Assembly (NCBI GenBank): GCA_964390905.1 | Contig: CAYMLO010000040.1 | Coordinates: 1-64,000 of the forward strand | Length of the DNA: 64,000 nucleotides | Reading direction: 5' to 3' | Source of the DNA: JAFGLZ01 sp964390905 | GTDB lineage: Bacteria; Planctomycetota; Phycisphaerae; UBA1845; JAFGLZ01 | Part shown: piece after piece, positions 42,162 to 50,724 of the stretch | Numbering within the stretch: the first letter of the stretch is position 1 | Layout: every line of letters begins with the position of its first letter | Notes under the pieces: generated by a model | The model's input: only the letters and a program-made list of their open reading frames with translations | Told to the model about the DNA's origin: nothing | The model's database searches: none | Position numbers and translations under genes: made by a program

Positions 42162-42965
42162 GTGAACGCAGCGCGGCTCTATCTTGGCTACATCGGCGTC
42201 TCGCTTCGCAGCCAGATGCAGTACCGCGCGTCGTTCGTCATGCTGATGTTGGGGGCGGGTGTCGCGCACTTCACCGAGTTCGTCGGGATCTGGGCGCTGT
42301 TCGACCGGTTCGGCTCGGTCCGGGGTTGGCAGCTGGCCGAGATAGGGCTCTTCTATGGTCTGATCCACGTCTCGATGGCGGTCGCCGAGGCGTTGGGTCG
42401 GGGCTTCGACGTCTTTCCGGGCATGGTGAAGCGCGGCGACTTCGATCGTTTGCTGCTGCGCCCGCGGAGCACGGCCTTCCAGGTCGGCGCCCGGGAGATC
42501 CAGCTCCTGCGGATCGGGCCGTTGGTCCAGGGACTGGTCGTATTGCTCTGGGCGGCCGGGGCGCTGGACGTCGACTGGACACCCGCCCGTGTCGGGCTGG
42601 CGGTCTTCGCGGTCTTCGGGGGGGCGTGTCTGTTCGCGGGGCTGTTCGTCTTTCAGGCGACGCTGGCCTTCTGGACCACCGAGACGCTCGAGCTGATGAA
42701 CACGATGACGTACGGCGGGAAGGACACCGGTCAGTATCCGCTGAGCATCTACCGCCCGTGGTTCCGCCGGTTCTTCACGTTCGTCGTGCCGCTGGCGTGC
42801 GTGTCGTACTTTCCTGCCCTGGCGATCCTGGGTCGGGACGATCCCGCCCTCGGCAGCCCGATCTGGTTCCGTTGGTCGGCGCCGCTGGTCGGGGTGCTCT
42901 TCTTGGCGGTCTCGCTTCAGGTGTGGCGGTTCGGCGTCCGGCACTATCGGTCGACGGGCAGCTAG
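42162..42965 (+). CDS. ABC-2 type permease subunit 2
   Basis: 267 residues, GTG start. It begins YIGVSLRSQMQYRASFVMLMLGAGV, parallel to its neighbour, and has six membrane segments with a conserved amphipathic loop (MNTMTYGGKDTGQYPLSIYRPWFRRFFTFVVPLACVSYFP). It is the partner permease of the same family. The last 14 codons (WRFGVRHYRSTGS) reappear as a degenerate copy at 45791-45831. Confidence 0.87.
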   Translation: MNAARLYLGYIGVSLRSQMQYRASFVMLMLGAGVAHFTEFVGIWALFDRFGSVRGWQLAEIGLFYGLIHVSMAVAEALGRGFDVFPGMVKRGDFDRLLLRPRSTAFQVGAREIQLLRIGPLVQGLVVLLWAAGALDVDWTPARVGLAVFAVFGGACLFAGLFVFQATLAFWTTETLELMNTMTYGGKDTGQYPLSIYRPWFRRFFTFVVPLACVSYFPALAILGRDDPALGSPIWFRWSAPLVGVLFLAVSLQVWRFGVRHYRSTGS

Positions 42966-43042
42966 TATTGCTCTCGGTCAGTGTTTCCCGTCTCGGGAAG
43001 TCGCACAGATCGGACGCCCCATCGCTTCAGCGGGGGGCACCC

Positions 43043-43110
43043 AGCAGCAAGAAGCAGGTGACTGTCCCCCATACTGCAGCAGCAAGAAGCAGGTGACTGT
43101 CCCCCATACT
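43043..43110. repeat. Two 33-bp direct repeats in the ABC / PEP-CTERM spacer
   Basis: AGCAGCAAGAAGCAGGTGAC followed by TGTCCCCCATACT occurs at 43043-43075 and 43078-43110, a period of 35 bp. The surrounding 250 bp contain no gene. Confidence 0.85.
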
Positions 43111-43215
43111 CATACTATGACGCCAGACGCCCGCGGCCGGATCGTCGTGCCGGAGCCGAAGCTGGAAGCCACTTCGAACAAGGCAGCACGATTCATCGGG
43201 AAGGGTTGACGGCCC

Positions 43216-44232
43216 CTACGCTGAACGGGACATAGGATTGTGGGGCTTGTCAGTTCTCCGCCGACGCAGCAGCGCCAAGCCGCCGAACGCCAGCAACGCC
43301 AACGTAGCGGGCTCGGGGATGTAGGCGACACGAAACCCGGTGTGGTCCCACGCATCGGTGTTGTGGTCGCTATAGCGGCAATACGAGGAGAGCATGTGCC
43401 CGTGGGGGGAGCTCCAGGCCCCTCCCCGATACATGCGTGCCTGATCATAGAAGGTCGTCTCATTCCACTCAAACACGTTGCCGCCCTGGTCGAACGTACC
43501 ATACGGACTCTCAGAGTTCTCGTGCGCCCCGACCGGCGTCTGATGGGGCCAGTCGACCGTGTAATCGTCGTCTGCGAACGTCGCGTTGTTGCCCGGGTCT
43601 GGGTTGATCCAATCGTTGCTCGGCGTGCTATCGCTGCTCGTCGGGTAGTCGAAGTAGTTGCCCGTCACGCCGTCGTTCTTGTGATACGCCGCCTTGTACC
43701 ATTCGTCTGCGGTCGGGATCACCCACCTGGCGCCTTCCTTTCGCGTCGCGGCGAAGAGGTCATAGTCGGATAACGCCCCGTTCAGGTAGTACGACCCGTC
43801 CTCCGTGGTCGTCAGGTCCTGGGCGCCGGTCGGCTGACCGTTCTCCAGCCAGTTGCAGAAGCGCGCCGCACTGGCCCACGAAACGAAGTTGACCGGAATG
43901 TCCTCGAGGGTGGGTACCGCGCTATACGCATAGCTGTTAGGCGAGCCCGTCCGCTCGATCAGGCACCCATACTCGCTCCACATCCTGGTGTCGTACAGCC
44001 AGTATAGGTCCGTGTCGGCCACGGCGTTCAAGAACTCAGCATACTGACCGGCTGTGATCTCGAACTTGCCGATGCTGTATGCGTAGTCCACGCCGCCGAC
44101 GCCGTTCGGCTCGTATCGCGTGTCCGGCGCGTTCCCCGGATTCCCCACGGGTACCGTCTCGATGTCCAGACCCAAGGCCGGCGTCGACACAAGAATCACC
44201 ATCGCGCACACAACGGCAACTCTGACGGTCAT
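43216..44232 (-). CDS. Formylglycine-generating-enzyme-like (SUMF1) protein with PEP-CTERM anchor
   Basis: 338 residues from ATG 44232, with GGGAGGAG upstream. Signal peptide about 1-22. The FGE/SUMF1 domain shows YSIGKFEITAGQYAEFLNAVA, PVNFVSWASAARFCNWLE, WVIPTADEWYKAAYHK, GTFDQGGNVFEWNE, RGGAWSSP and HTGFRVAYIP, all standard positions. The Cys pair of true FGEs is not evident, so it may not modify sulfatases. The end IPEPATLALLAFGGLALLRRRR is a classic PEP-CTERM signal for exosortase-dependent sorting. Exported proteins of this fusion are common in Planctomycetota; role unknown. Confidence 0.92.
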   Translation of the reverse strand: MTVRVAVVCAMVILVSTPALGLDIETVPVGNPGNAPDTRYEPNGVGGVDYAYSIGKFEITAGQYAEFLNAVADTDLYWLYDTRMWSEYGCLIERTGSPNSYAYSAVPTLEDIPVNFVSWASAARFCNWLENGQPTGAQDLTTTEDGSYYLNGALSDYDLFAATRKEGARWVIPTADEWYKAAYHKNDGVTGNYFDYPTSSDSTPSNDWINPDPGNNATFADDDYTVDWPHQTPVGAHENSESPYGTFDQGGNVFEWNETTFYDQARMYRGGAWSSPHGHMLSSYCRYSDHNTDAWDHTGFRVAYIPEPATLALLAFGGLALLRRRRTDKPHNPMSRSA

Positions 44233-44393
44233 GATTCTCCTCCCACTCTCCCGATGTGGCATGTCCAGACAGAAGCCTCCCTCCGCTCCCATGAAATGTG
44301 ATCCGCAATTATACCAGGTGACGCCAAGGTTGTGAAGGGCAAAAAGTCGAAACGGCGTGCACTGGCGCGCAGCGGCTTGCGTTGTGGGCCTTG

Positions 44394-44846
44394 TCACCAG
44401 AGCCGACGTTGAGCACATGCAAGCGCGCCTTCGAGGCTGCCGGCGGCGTTCCCGCTCATCGCGGAGCTGGCCTTCTTGCCCTGTCCGGTCTTCGTGTGTC
44501 CCTGACCTTCTGACGAACCCGATGGGGTGTCCTGATCCCCATCCCCCGAGGACGTCTCATCGTCGTTCGACGATAGGACCTGATCCACATGTCGCTCGAC
44601 CAGGCTTTCCCAACTCACGTCCCCCCGGACCAAGGTCGCGTCGACGTGCAGCGTCTCACCGTCAACCAGGCCCGCTTCCACGCACGCTGAGATGCTCTTG
44701 TGAAAGACGCGCCGGAACCGCTCAGGGCCCCAACGTTGACGTATCCGCGTCAGGCTGCTGGGATCCGGCAGCCACCGCCTTCCGTAGCACTCGCTTTGTC
44801 GGAACGCACTCCAGCGCAACGCGTCAAAGATGCAGGGCTTTTTCAA
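44394..44846 (-). pseudogene. Transposase fragment (IS1182/IS5-like), C-terminally truncated
   Basis: The frame contains SLTRIRQRWGPERFRRVFHKSISACVEAGLVDGETLHVDATLVRGDVSWESLVERHVDQVL, resembling the region around the first catalytic Asp (HVDATLV) of DDE transposases. The second Asp and the Glu are missing, and the first about 100 residues expected before this point are absent. The end degenerates into low-complexity sequence. No terminal inverted repeats were found. It is a dead insertion-sequence remnant sitting between the PEP-CTERM protein and the methyltransferase. Confidence 0.75.
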
Positions 44847-44890
44847 CAGCCCTACTGTCCGCCATATTGCATTACCTCATTATTCCATGT

Positions 44891-45664
44891 TCATTGCACT
44901 GCCTCCTTCCGCCGACCGACCATGCGGACGAATCCGAGGTACTCACCGGCGTCTTGGCGGAGCTGTTCCAGCTCTTGGGCCGTGCCGTGGCGGTCTTCGG
45001 TCCCCCAGGCCAGACACAACTCATACCAGCGGACCCACAGTTCCCATCCGCCGGGCAGGGGTTCGGCACGTTCCAGCTCGAGCTGCGGATAGCGCCGCCA
45101 GTGATGCCGCCACCAATCCACCCAGTTGACCCAATGGAACTCATCGCCCAGGTGCTTCGGCCGCGGACAGGGCACCTCTTGGGGCGAGGCGGGGGAGATG
45201 ATTCCAATCTGACCGCCGCGCTTGAGGAGCTTCAGCATGTAGAACTCCAGGTAGTGCACGTCAGTACCGTAGTAGTGGTAGCTGTCCAGGCTGACGATGG
45301 CGTCGAAGAACTCGTCGGCGAAGGGCAGGCTGCGCGCCTCGGCGTAGATCGGGAAGACCTGGTCGTCCAGGCCGGCCTGGCGGATGCGCTGCAGGTTCTC
45401 GGAGGGCGGGATCCACAGATCCGTTGCCCAGACCTGAACGTCGAACTCCCTGGCGAGGAAGATCGAGCTCAGCGCCTTACCGCAACCCATGTCCAAGACC
45501 CGCATTCCGGGCCTGAGGTCCATGACCTCGCAAAGCGCCTCGGTCAGCCAGAGCGCGCTCGGTCCCATCTCGTTGTCGAGCGCCCACTGCATGTCGTACT
45601 TGCCGGAGCGCGGAAAGCGCTCGTTGTTGTACATGGCGTGCAAATCAATGTCATTCGTAGACAA
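44891..45664 (-). CDS. SAM-dependent methyltransferase (class I)
   Basis: 257 residues. I keep the TTG start at 45664 because AGGAG lies 10 bases upstream; an internal ATG (MYNNERFP) is 10 codons later. Motif I is VLDMGCGKALSSIFLAREF, motif II WATDLWI, and post-II DAIVSLDSYHYYG, a seven-strand Rossmann methyltransferase. The C-terminal half (VDWWRHHWRRYPQLELERAE) resembles proteins annotated as methyltransferases acting on small molecules or sugars. Substrate unknown. Confidence 0.88.
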   Translation of the reverse strand: MSTNDIDLHAMYNNERFPRSGKYDMQWALDNEMGPSALWLTEALCEVMDLRPGMRVLDMGCGKALSSIFLAREFDVQVWATDLWIPPSENLQRIRQAGLDDQVFPIYAEARSLPFADEFFDAIVSLDSYHYYGTDVHYLEFYMLKLLKRGGQIGIISPASPQEVPCPRPKHLGDEFHWVNWVDWWRHHWRRYPQLELERAEPLPGGWELWVRWYELCLAWGTEDRHGTAQELEQLRQDAGEYLGFVRMVGRRKEAVQ

Positions 45665-45790
45665 TGGCTTGTCTCCTATGCAGATCGGGAGCAGTCATCC
45701 ACTCTGTGCTGCTCTTTCGCCGAAGCCGTTCCTTGAATAGGGGCTGTCCCCGGCTCTCTACTCTCCCTGTCCTCGATTCTCCCTATTCTC

Positions 45791-45831
45791 GGCGGTTCGC
45801 CGTTCGACACTATCGATCGACCGGCAGCTGA
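45791..45831 (+). pseudogene. 41-bp remnant of the ABC-2 permease 3' end
   Basis: GGCGGTTCGCCGTTCGACAC and the following 21 bases match 42925-42965 with five or six substitutions and would encode RRFAVRHYRSTGS plus stop, versus WRFGVRHYRSTGS in the permease. Sequence before it is CT-rich and unrelated. Confidence 0.7.
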
Positions 45832-45846
45832 CACCTCGTCGACGGG

Positions 45847-46953
45847 TCACGGACGGCGCGGTCGGTTCCGTGCCTTGTCCAGCCAAAAACGGGCGCTGGC
45901 GCAGGTGGGGTCGAGCTGGAGGATCTGCTCGTACTGGCTGATCTCCGCGGCCACGACCTCCTGGGCGGATCGCGGCTTCGCCGGCCGGGTCGCCGGTTTG
46001 GTCTGAGCCATGGGAAGCACGGCGCGGACGAGGAAGTCGGCGATGGCCTCGGCGGCGATCTGATGGGCCGCTGGTGTGGGATGGTCGTCGCTCGTCGACA
46101 GGCACATCTCGGCGGGGTCCCGGCCGCGGAAGGTCTCGAGCAGGTCGAGATAGGGCACGCCCAGCTGTTCGGCGAGTTTGGCGGTCTTGTCGTGCGTCTC
46201 CTCGAGCGGATACGGCTTGCCGCCGTCCACCCATCTTAGACAGGGGAACCGCACCAGCACGTACGCGCCGCCACGCGCGACGACGAGGTCCCGGATCGCC
46301 CGGATCTGGTGGTCGGCGATCCGCCAGGCCCGCTCACGCTGTTGGGGCGTTGCGCCGCCTTGCATGTGGTCGACGATGCGGGGCGTGGCCATCGACCATC
46401 GGATGGCGGTCTCAGCCCGGTCGAAGAGCCGGGAGTAGCGACTGAGCCAGGATCGCTCCGACACGAGGCGCTCGATGGCCTGCCCCTCCTGGTAGAGATC
46501 CACGTCCAGATCGTCCTGCGACAGGACATGAACGACGACGTCGGGTCGGACGGTGTCGGCGACCTGGTTCAGGATGGTCCAGGCTGTGATCAGATCGACG
46601 CCGGGTCGGCCCAGGTTGACGGTGATGGTCCAACGCGTCTTCCGCTCCCTGAGCAGCACGCCCGTTCGCCGGACAAACGCCTGGCCCGCCTGAACGCCCA
46701 GGCCGTAGGTGAACGAGTCGCCCAGGAAGGCGATGCGCAGCAGATCGGGATCCTCGGGCAACGCGTCCACGCGATCGCGCAGCCCCAGGGGATTCGTGAG
46801 GCTGTCGGTCGCCACGGGATGGACCGTGACCTGTTCGGGGCGTGGGGCCTGCCCCTCCACGATCCGGATCGCCGCCTCCGCCAAGGCCAACGCCAAGACC
46901 AGACCGCCGACCACGGCCAGGAGCTTGAACCACACTGTGCGGGGTCGTTGCAT
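45847..46953 (-). CDS. Membrane-anchored SGNH/GDSL-type hydrolase
   Basis: 368 residues, taking ATG 46953 so that the protein opens with RTVWFKLLAVVGGLVLALALAEAA, a signal-anchor. The SGNH block I motif is FLGDSFTYG (Ser80); block III/V positions include VLSQDDLD and the C-terminal DDHPTPAAHQI with the catalytic Asp-x-His arrangement. A short TPR-like stretch (YEQILQLDPTCASARFWLDKA) ends it. SGNH enzymes of this kind deacylate or esterify envelope polysaccharides. The start is not certain; ATG 47025 gives a longer form. Confidence 0.8.
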   Translation of the reverse strand: MQRPRTVWFKLLAVVGGLVLALALAEAAIRIVEGQAPRPEQVTVHPVATDSLTNPLGLRDRVDALPEDPDLLRIAFLGDSFTYGLGVQAGQAFVRRTGVLLRERKTRWTITVNLGRPGVDLITAWTILNQVADTVRPDVVVHVLSQDDLDVDLYQEGQAIERLVSERSWLSRYSRLFDRAETAIRWSMATPRIVDHMQGGATPQQRERAWRIADHQIRAIRDLVVARGGAYVLVRFPCLRWVDGGKPYPLEETHDKTAKLAEQLGVPYLDLLETFRGRDPAEMCLSTSDDHPTPAAHQIAAEAIADFLVRAVLPMAQTKPATRPAKPRSAQEVVAAEISQYEQILQLDPTCASARFWLDKARNRPRRP

Positions 46954-47218
46954 GACTGGGGCTGTCGAGCTGTTCTGCGAGAATCGCGGTTGGCCGACGA
47001 CTCGTCGTCCCGATTCCCTTCGCATCCTAGGCTGCCAGCGCCCGAGGGTCCAGCGCCGGCGGTAGAATGGAGGCGCGTGCAAGGCACAGGGGAGAAAACC
47101 GGCAGCGGCCCCTTCTCGTCGCGAGAGGTTTCAGGTATACGTGCCGCGCAGCTCGCCAAGCATGGGAACTCGAGCGGCCGGCAACGGCGCCGGCATCCAT
47201 CGGAAAGGACCTGCACCG

Positions 47219-48268
47219 ATGACCAGGCAATCAGACGACAAGATCCGCGTCGGCCTGATCCGCTGCGATACGCACGGCATGTACTACGCGCCGCTGTTCG
47301 CCAAGCACGATCCCCTGCGCTTCCGGGCGCCGAATCCCGAGGGCAAGCCGACGCGCTACACGTGGCAGACGGGCGGGAACTGGTACTACTTCTACACGCA
47401 CTACGCCGATCCGAAGCGGATCACCGTCGAGACCGTCGACGGGTTCGAGCTGGTCAAGGTGTGGGACGAAGACCGCGCCGCAGCCGAGATGGCAGCGGAC
47501 GTGTTCATCAACCGGCCGGTCGTCTGCGACGCGTTCGATCAGGTCAGCGACGACGTCGATCTGGTCTTCATCGCCGACTGCAACGGCGAGGGCGCCGATC
47601 ACCTCGAGCTGGCCAGGCCGGGGTTGACCAAGGGCGTGGCGACGTTCGTGGACAAGCCGTTCGCCTACACGGTGGCCGACGCCCACGCCATGCTGGACCT
47701 GGCGGACCGCCACGGTGCGCCGCTCATGTCGCTGTCGATCCTGCACGCCGCGCCGGCGGCGACGCGGTTCCGGAATCGCTTGCCCGAGACGGGCGGGGTG
47801 ACGTTCGGCGCCATCGACGGCGGTGGGACGACGCTGGACGGACTGATCCACGCGATCGGGTTGGCCCAGCACGTGTTCGGGCCCGGCATCGAGAGCGTCC
47901 GCGTGATGAGTGGCCCGAACCAGACCAGCGTGCACCTGGACTACGCCGGCCGGTCTGACCGGCCGAAGCACGGCGTGGTTATCCACTGCGACGTCGGGGC
48001 TGCGTTCCACGGTGCGATGTTCGTCTCGGCGAATGGTCCGCGCGCGAAGATCCACTCAGCGGGAATGGGCGACTGGGAACACCCGTACGGTGCGGCCGAG
48101 ATCCTGCGGCGCGTCCGGGAGATGGTGCGGACCGGCAGGGCGAGCGAACCCCGGGCCCGAATGATCGAGGGCATCGCCATCGCCGAAGCCTTCCGCCAAG
48201 CCCGCGACAGCGGACAACCCGTTCGGGTGGCTGACGTCATCAACGCCAACGCACCGAGAAAGCCCTGA
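47219..48268 (+). CDS. Cytoplasmic Gfo/Idh/MocA-family oxidoreductase-like protein
   Basis: 349 residues, ATG with GGAAAGGAC upstream; no signal peptide. The Rossmann start VGLIRCDTHGMYYAPLF lacks the usual GxGxxG and has CDTHG instead, and the EKP motif is FVDKPFAYTVADA (DKP). Both are departures from the standard dehydrogenase sites, so it may bind NAD(P) differently or act as a non-classical member. The surrounding genes are glycan-related, so a sugar-derivative substrate is plausible. Confidence 0.78.
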   Translation: MTRQSDDKIRVGLIRCDTHGMYYAPLFAKHDPLRFRAPNPEGKPTRYTWQTGGNWYYFYTHYADPKRITVETVDGFELVKVWDEDRAAAEMAADVFINRPVVCDAFDQVSDDVDLVFIADCNGEGADHLELARPGLTKGVATFVDKPFAYTVADAHAMLDLADRHGAPLMSLSILHAAPAATRFRNRLPETGGVTFGAIDGGGTTLDGLIHAIGLAQHVFGPGIESVRVMSGPNQTSVHLDYAGRSDRPKHGVVIHCDVGAAFHGAMFVSANGPRAKIHSAGMGDWEHPYGAAEILRRVREMVRTGRASEPRARMIEGIAIAEAFRQARDSGQPVRVADVINANAPRKP

Positions 48269-48304
48269 GGCACCTCCCGTCTTTCGTCCGCTTCGCGAGA
48301 TCCG

Positions 48305-49402
48305 CTAGACAAGCAGGTGCACGTTCCCGATGCGGACCCGCGTCAGGCCCGCCGCCTGTGCAGCGTCCAGGCATTCCATGGCGAGCCGGCGGGACGTCGT
48401 CGGCAGGTCGCCCATCTCGAAATCGGGGTGAAAGGCCAGCAGCGCATATGGGATCGTCCGGTCGAGCCGGGCGATGAATTGGGCGATCTGGCGGACCTGC
48501 TCGGCGTCGACGTAGCCGGGCACCAGGAGCGTGGAGGCGATGAGGAACGGCGGGTCCGGGCGACGAGCGATCCGGCCGGCCAGGAACTCGAAGTTGGCCA
48601 GCGTCCTGCGGTTCGACACGCCGCACAGCGCCCGATGGAGGGCATCGTCCCACGCCTTCAGGTCGAACTTGATGCACCCGCCGCTTTCGAGTGATAGGTC
48701 GGCCATCTCGGTCAACACGGAGCGGGACATCGAGCCGTTCGTCTCCCAGCAGACGCGGAGGATCTCGCCCCGACGGGCATCGCGCGCCGACCTTGCCGCA
48801 GCCAAGGCGTGCTCGACCTGACAGGACGGGTCGCCACCGAAGAAGCAGATGCAGCGCGTCCGCGGCGTGACGGCGGCGGCCAATTCGGTCGCACTCCGCC
48901 TCCGTCCCGTGCGGCTGTGGTGCTTGAAGTGCCAGTTCTGGCAAAACAGGCAATCGAACGAACAAGCTTGGTAGAACACCGCCAGGTTCACATGGCCGTG
49001 TTCGGGGCCCCGTGTGTCAGTCCAGTCGGGGAAGCCGGCCGGTCCCGAGGCGGGACAAACCCAGTCGGCTACGCAGTTGGTCGGCAATGGGTCGTCATAC
49101 CACTGTGCCGCGCCGAATTCTGCGTCGCCGCCAAAGAGTTGGCCATCGCGGTTGTGTCTCGCGCCGCAGTAGCCGACATCGCCCGCTTCGATGCTGCAGA
49201 CGTTGACGCACCGGTTGCAGCGGACGCCGTTCGGGCTTCGCGGGGGCGAGGGCGGCAGATCGAATCTGCGTCGGCTCCGAGCGTGGGCGGCGGCGGCCCG
49301 CTCGCGGGCTGCGGGCGTATCGTCCAGGATGCAGGCGGCGCACAGACCGAGCGCATCGGTAATCCGATCCGACCGGGCATCGCAGACGACGCACCTTCCC
49401 AT
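48305..49402 (-). CDS. Radical SAM protein with extra Cys clusters
   Basis: 365 residues, ATG with GGGAG upstream. The 4Fe-4S motif is Cys147-x3-Cys151-x2-Cys154 in YQACSFDCLFCQNW, close to the pyruvate-formate-lyase-activating / AmmeMemoRadiSam-like group. Before it are two more Cys sets: C4-x2-C7 with C21-x2-C24, which looks like a zinc ribbon, and C62, C65, C69, C79, which could bind another cluster. CFFGGDPS and WETNGSM are family GGE-like and substrate/SAM-contact positions. Function not assigned; it lies convergent with the oxidoreductase (36 bp). Confidence 0.88.
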   Translation of the reverse strand: MGRCVVCDARSDRITDALGLCAACILDDTPAARERAAAAHARSRRRFDLPPSPPRSPNGVRCNRCVNVCSIEAGDVGYCGARHNRDGQLFGGDAEFGAAQWYDDPLPTNCVADWVCPASGPAGFPDWTDTRGPEHGHVNLAVFYQACSFDCLFCQNWHFKHHSRTGRRRSATELAAAVTPRTRCICFFGGDPSCQVEHALAAARSARDARRGEILRVCWETNGSMSRSVLTEMADLSLESGGCIKFDLKAWDDALHRALCGVSNRRTLANFEFLAGRIARRPDPPFLIASTLLVPGYVDAEQVRQIAQFIARLDRTIPYALLAFHPDFEMGDLPTTSRRLAMECLDAAQAAGLTRVRIGNVHLLV

Positions 49403-49491
49403 GGTCTTGCTCCCTTCGTCTGATTATGCCATGGTTCGGACGACAAACGAACCGTCAGCGGCGCACCGTTGGAACGGAGGAGGGTCTCCAG

Positions 49492-50502
49492 ATGAATCCA
49501 CAGGATTCTGCCGCCCGGATCGTGGTCCCAACCCACCCACAGAATCCCCGCAACAGCGAGGCGGCCATCATCCAGCGAAACGACGGGGCGCTCCTGCTGG
49601 GCTGGACCGATTTCTACGCCGCCGACGATGCCGACCACGCCCCGGCCCGCATCTCGGGCATGATCTCGACCGACGAGGGGCAGACGTGGGGCAAGCGGTA
49701 CACGCTCGTCGCCAACGACGGCGGCTGCAATGTGATGGAGGTCAACTTCCTGCGCCTCGCGAGCGGGGACATCGCCCTGTTCTACTGCCAGAAGAACACG
49801 GAGAGCACCGACTGCCGGATCATGATGCGAACGTCGGGTGATGAGGGACGCACTTGGGGACCCGGCAAGCAGCTGAGCCCGTCGGGCAAGTACACGGGGC
49901 TGACGAACGGTCGATGCATCCGGCTATCGACCGGTCGGATTCTGCTGGAGGCCTGGGAGGGTGGCGACAGCTACTGTTGTCTGTCGGACGACGACGGCGA
50001 GACGTGGCGCGACGGCGGTCGCGTCAGGCCGGCGGGCGGCGAGTGCACCGAGCCGGCCTGCATCGAGCTGAAAGACGGGCGCGTCATGATGCTGATGCGG
50101 ACCGAGATGGGCGGGCAATACAAGAGCGTCTCCGAGGACGGCGGCCAGACGTGGTCCGAGCCCATCCTGTCCGAGCTACTCGGCACGGCCGCACCCGCAT
50201 CTGTCAGCAGGATCCCGACGACCAGAGACCTGCTGGCGATCTGGAATCACAACCCGGGGGCGGAGAACCGGGACCTGCCGCCGTCAGGTATCCCCAAACG
50301 GAACCCGCTGACGGCCGCGGTGTCGGCCGATGAGGGCGACACGTGGCACCGCTTCCGCAACCTCGAGCAGGGCAACAAGGACGCTTGGGATTACCCGGCC
50401 GTCACCTGGATCGGCGACCGCGCCTTCATCACGTACGCGCAGTACATGCTGGATGTCGCGCTGTGGTTCAGGATCCTTCCGGTTGCGTGGTTCGATGCGT
50501 GA
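49492..50502 (+). CDS. Sialidase-fold (BNR repeat) glycosidase-like protein
   Basis: 336 residues from ATG 49492, with GGAGGAGGG upstream (the frame is open 22 codons further). It has Asp-box motifs of the six-bladed sialidase propeller: STDEGQTWG, SGDEGRTWG, SDDDGETWR, SEDGGQTWS and SADEGDTWH. The start ARIVVPTHPQNPRNSEAAIIQ and TEPACIELKDGRVMMLMRTEMG fit exo-alpha-sialidase-like proteins. There is no signal peptide, so the substrate is probably an imported sugar or the enzyme leaves by another route. True sialidase activity is not proven. Confidence 0.88.
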   Translation: MNPQDSAARIVVPTHPQNPRNSEAAIIQRNDGALLLGWTDFYAADDADHAPARISGMISTDEGQTWGKRYTLVANDGGCNVMEVNFLRLASGDIALFYCQKNTESTDCRIMMRTSGDEGRTWGPGKQLSPSGKYTGLTNGRCIRLSTGRILLEAWEGGDSYCCLSDDDGETWRDGGRVRPAGGECTEPACIELKDGRVMMLMRTEMGGQYKSVSEDGGQTWSEPILSELLGTAAPASVSRIPTTRDLLAIWNHNPGAENRDLPPSGIPKRNPLTAAVSADEGDTWHRFRNLEQGNKDAWDYPAVTWIGDRAFITYAQYMLDVALWFRILPVAWFDA

Positions 50503-50724
50503 ACCGGGGTGTATGCGGCGAAGGGATCGCGCTATGGTGAAGACTCGAGGGAGCGGCAGAGGAGAAGGGCCGAGAGGCCGGGCGCTCGAGTGCCATTCTT
50601 GACAGGTAGCGCGGGAAGGCAAGAATGGCTTGAATGGATGGCTGAAGCCGGCCTCATGGGCGTCTGGCAACCTGGGCGGGCCGGAGATGCGTGAGAGCAT
50701 CGTCATTCCCATCTGGCTGCAACC

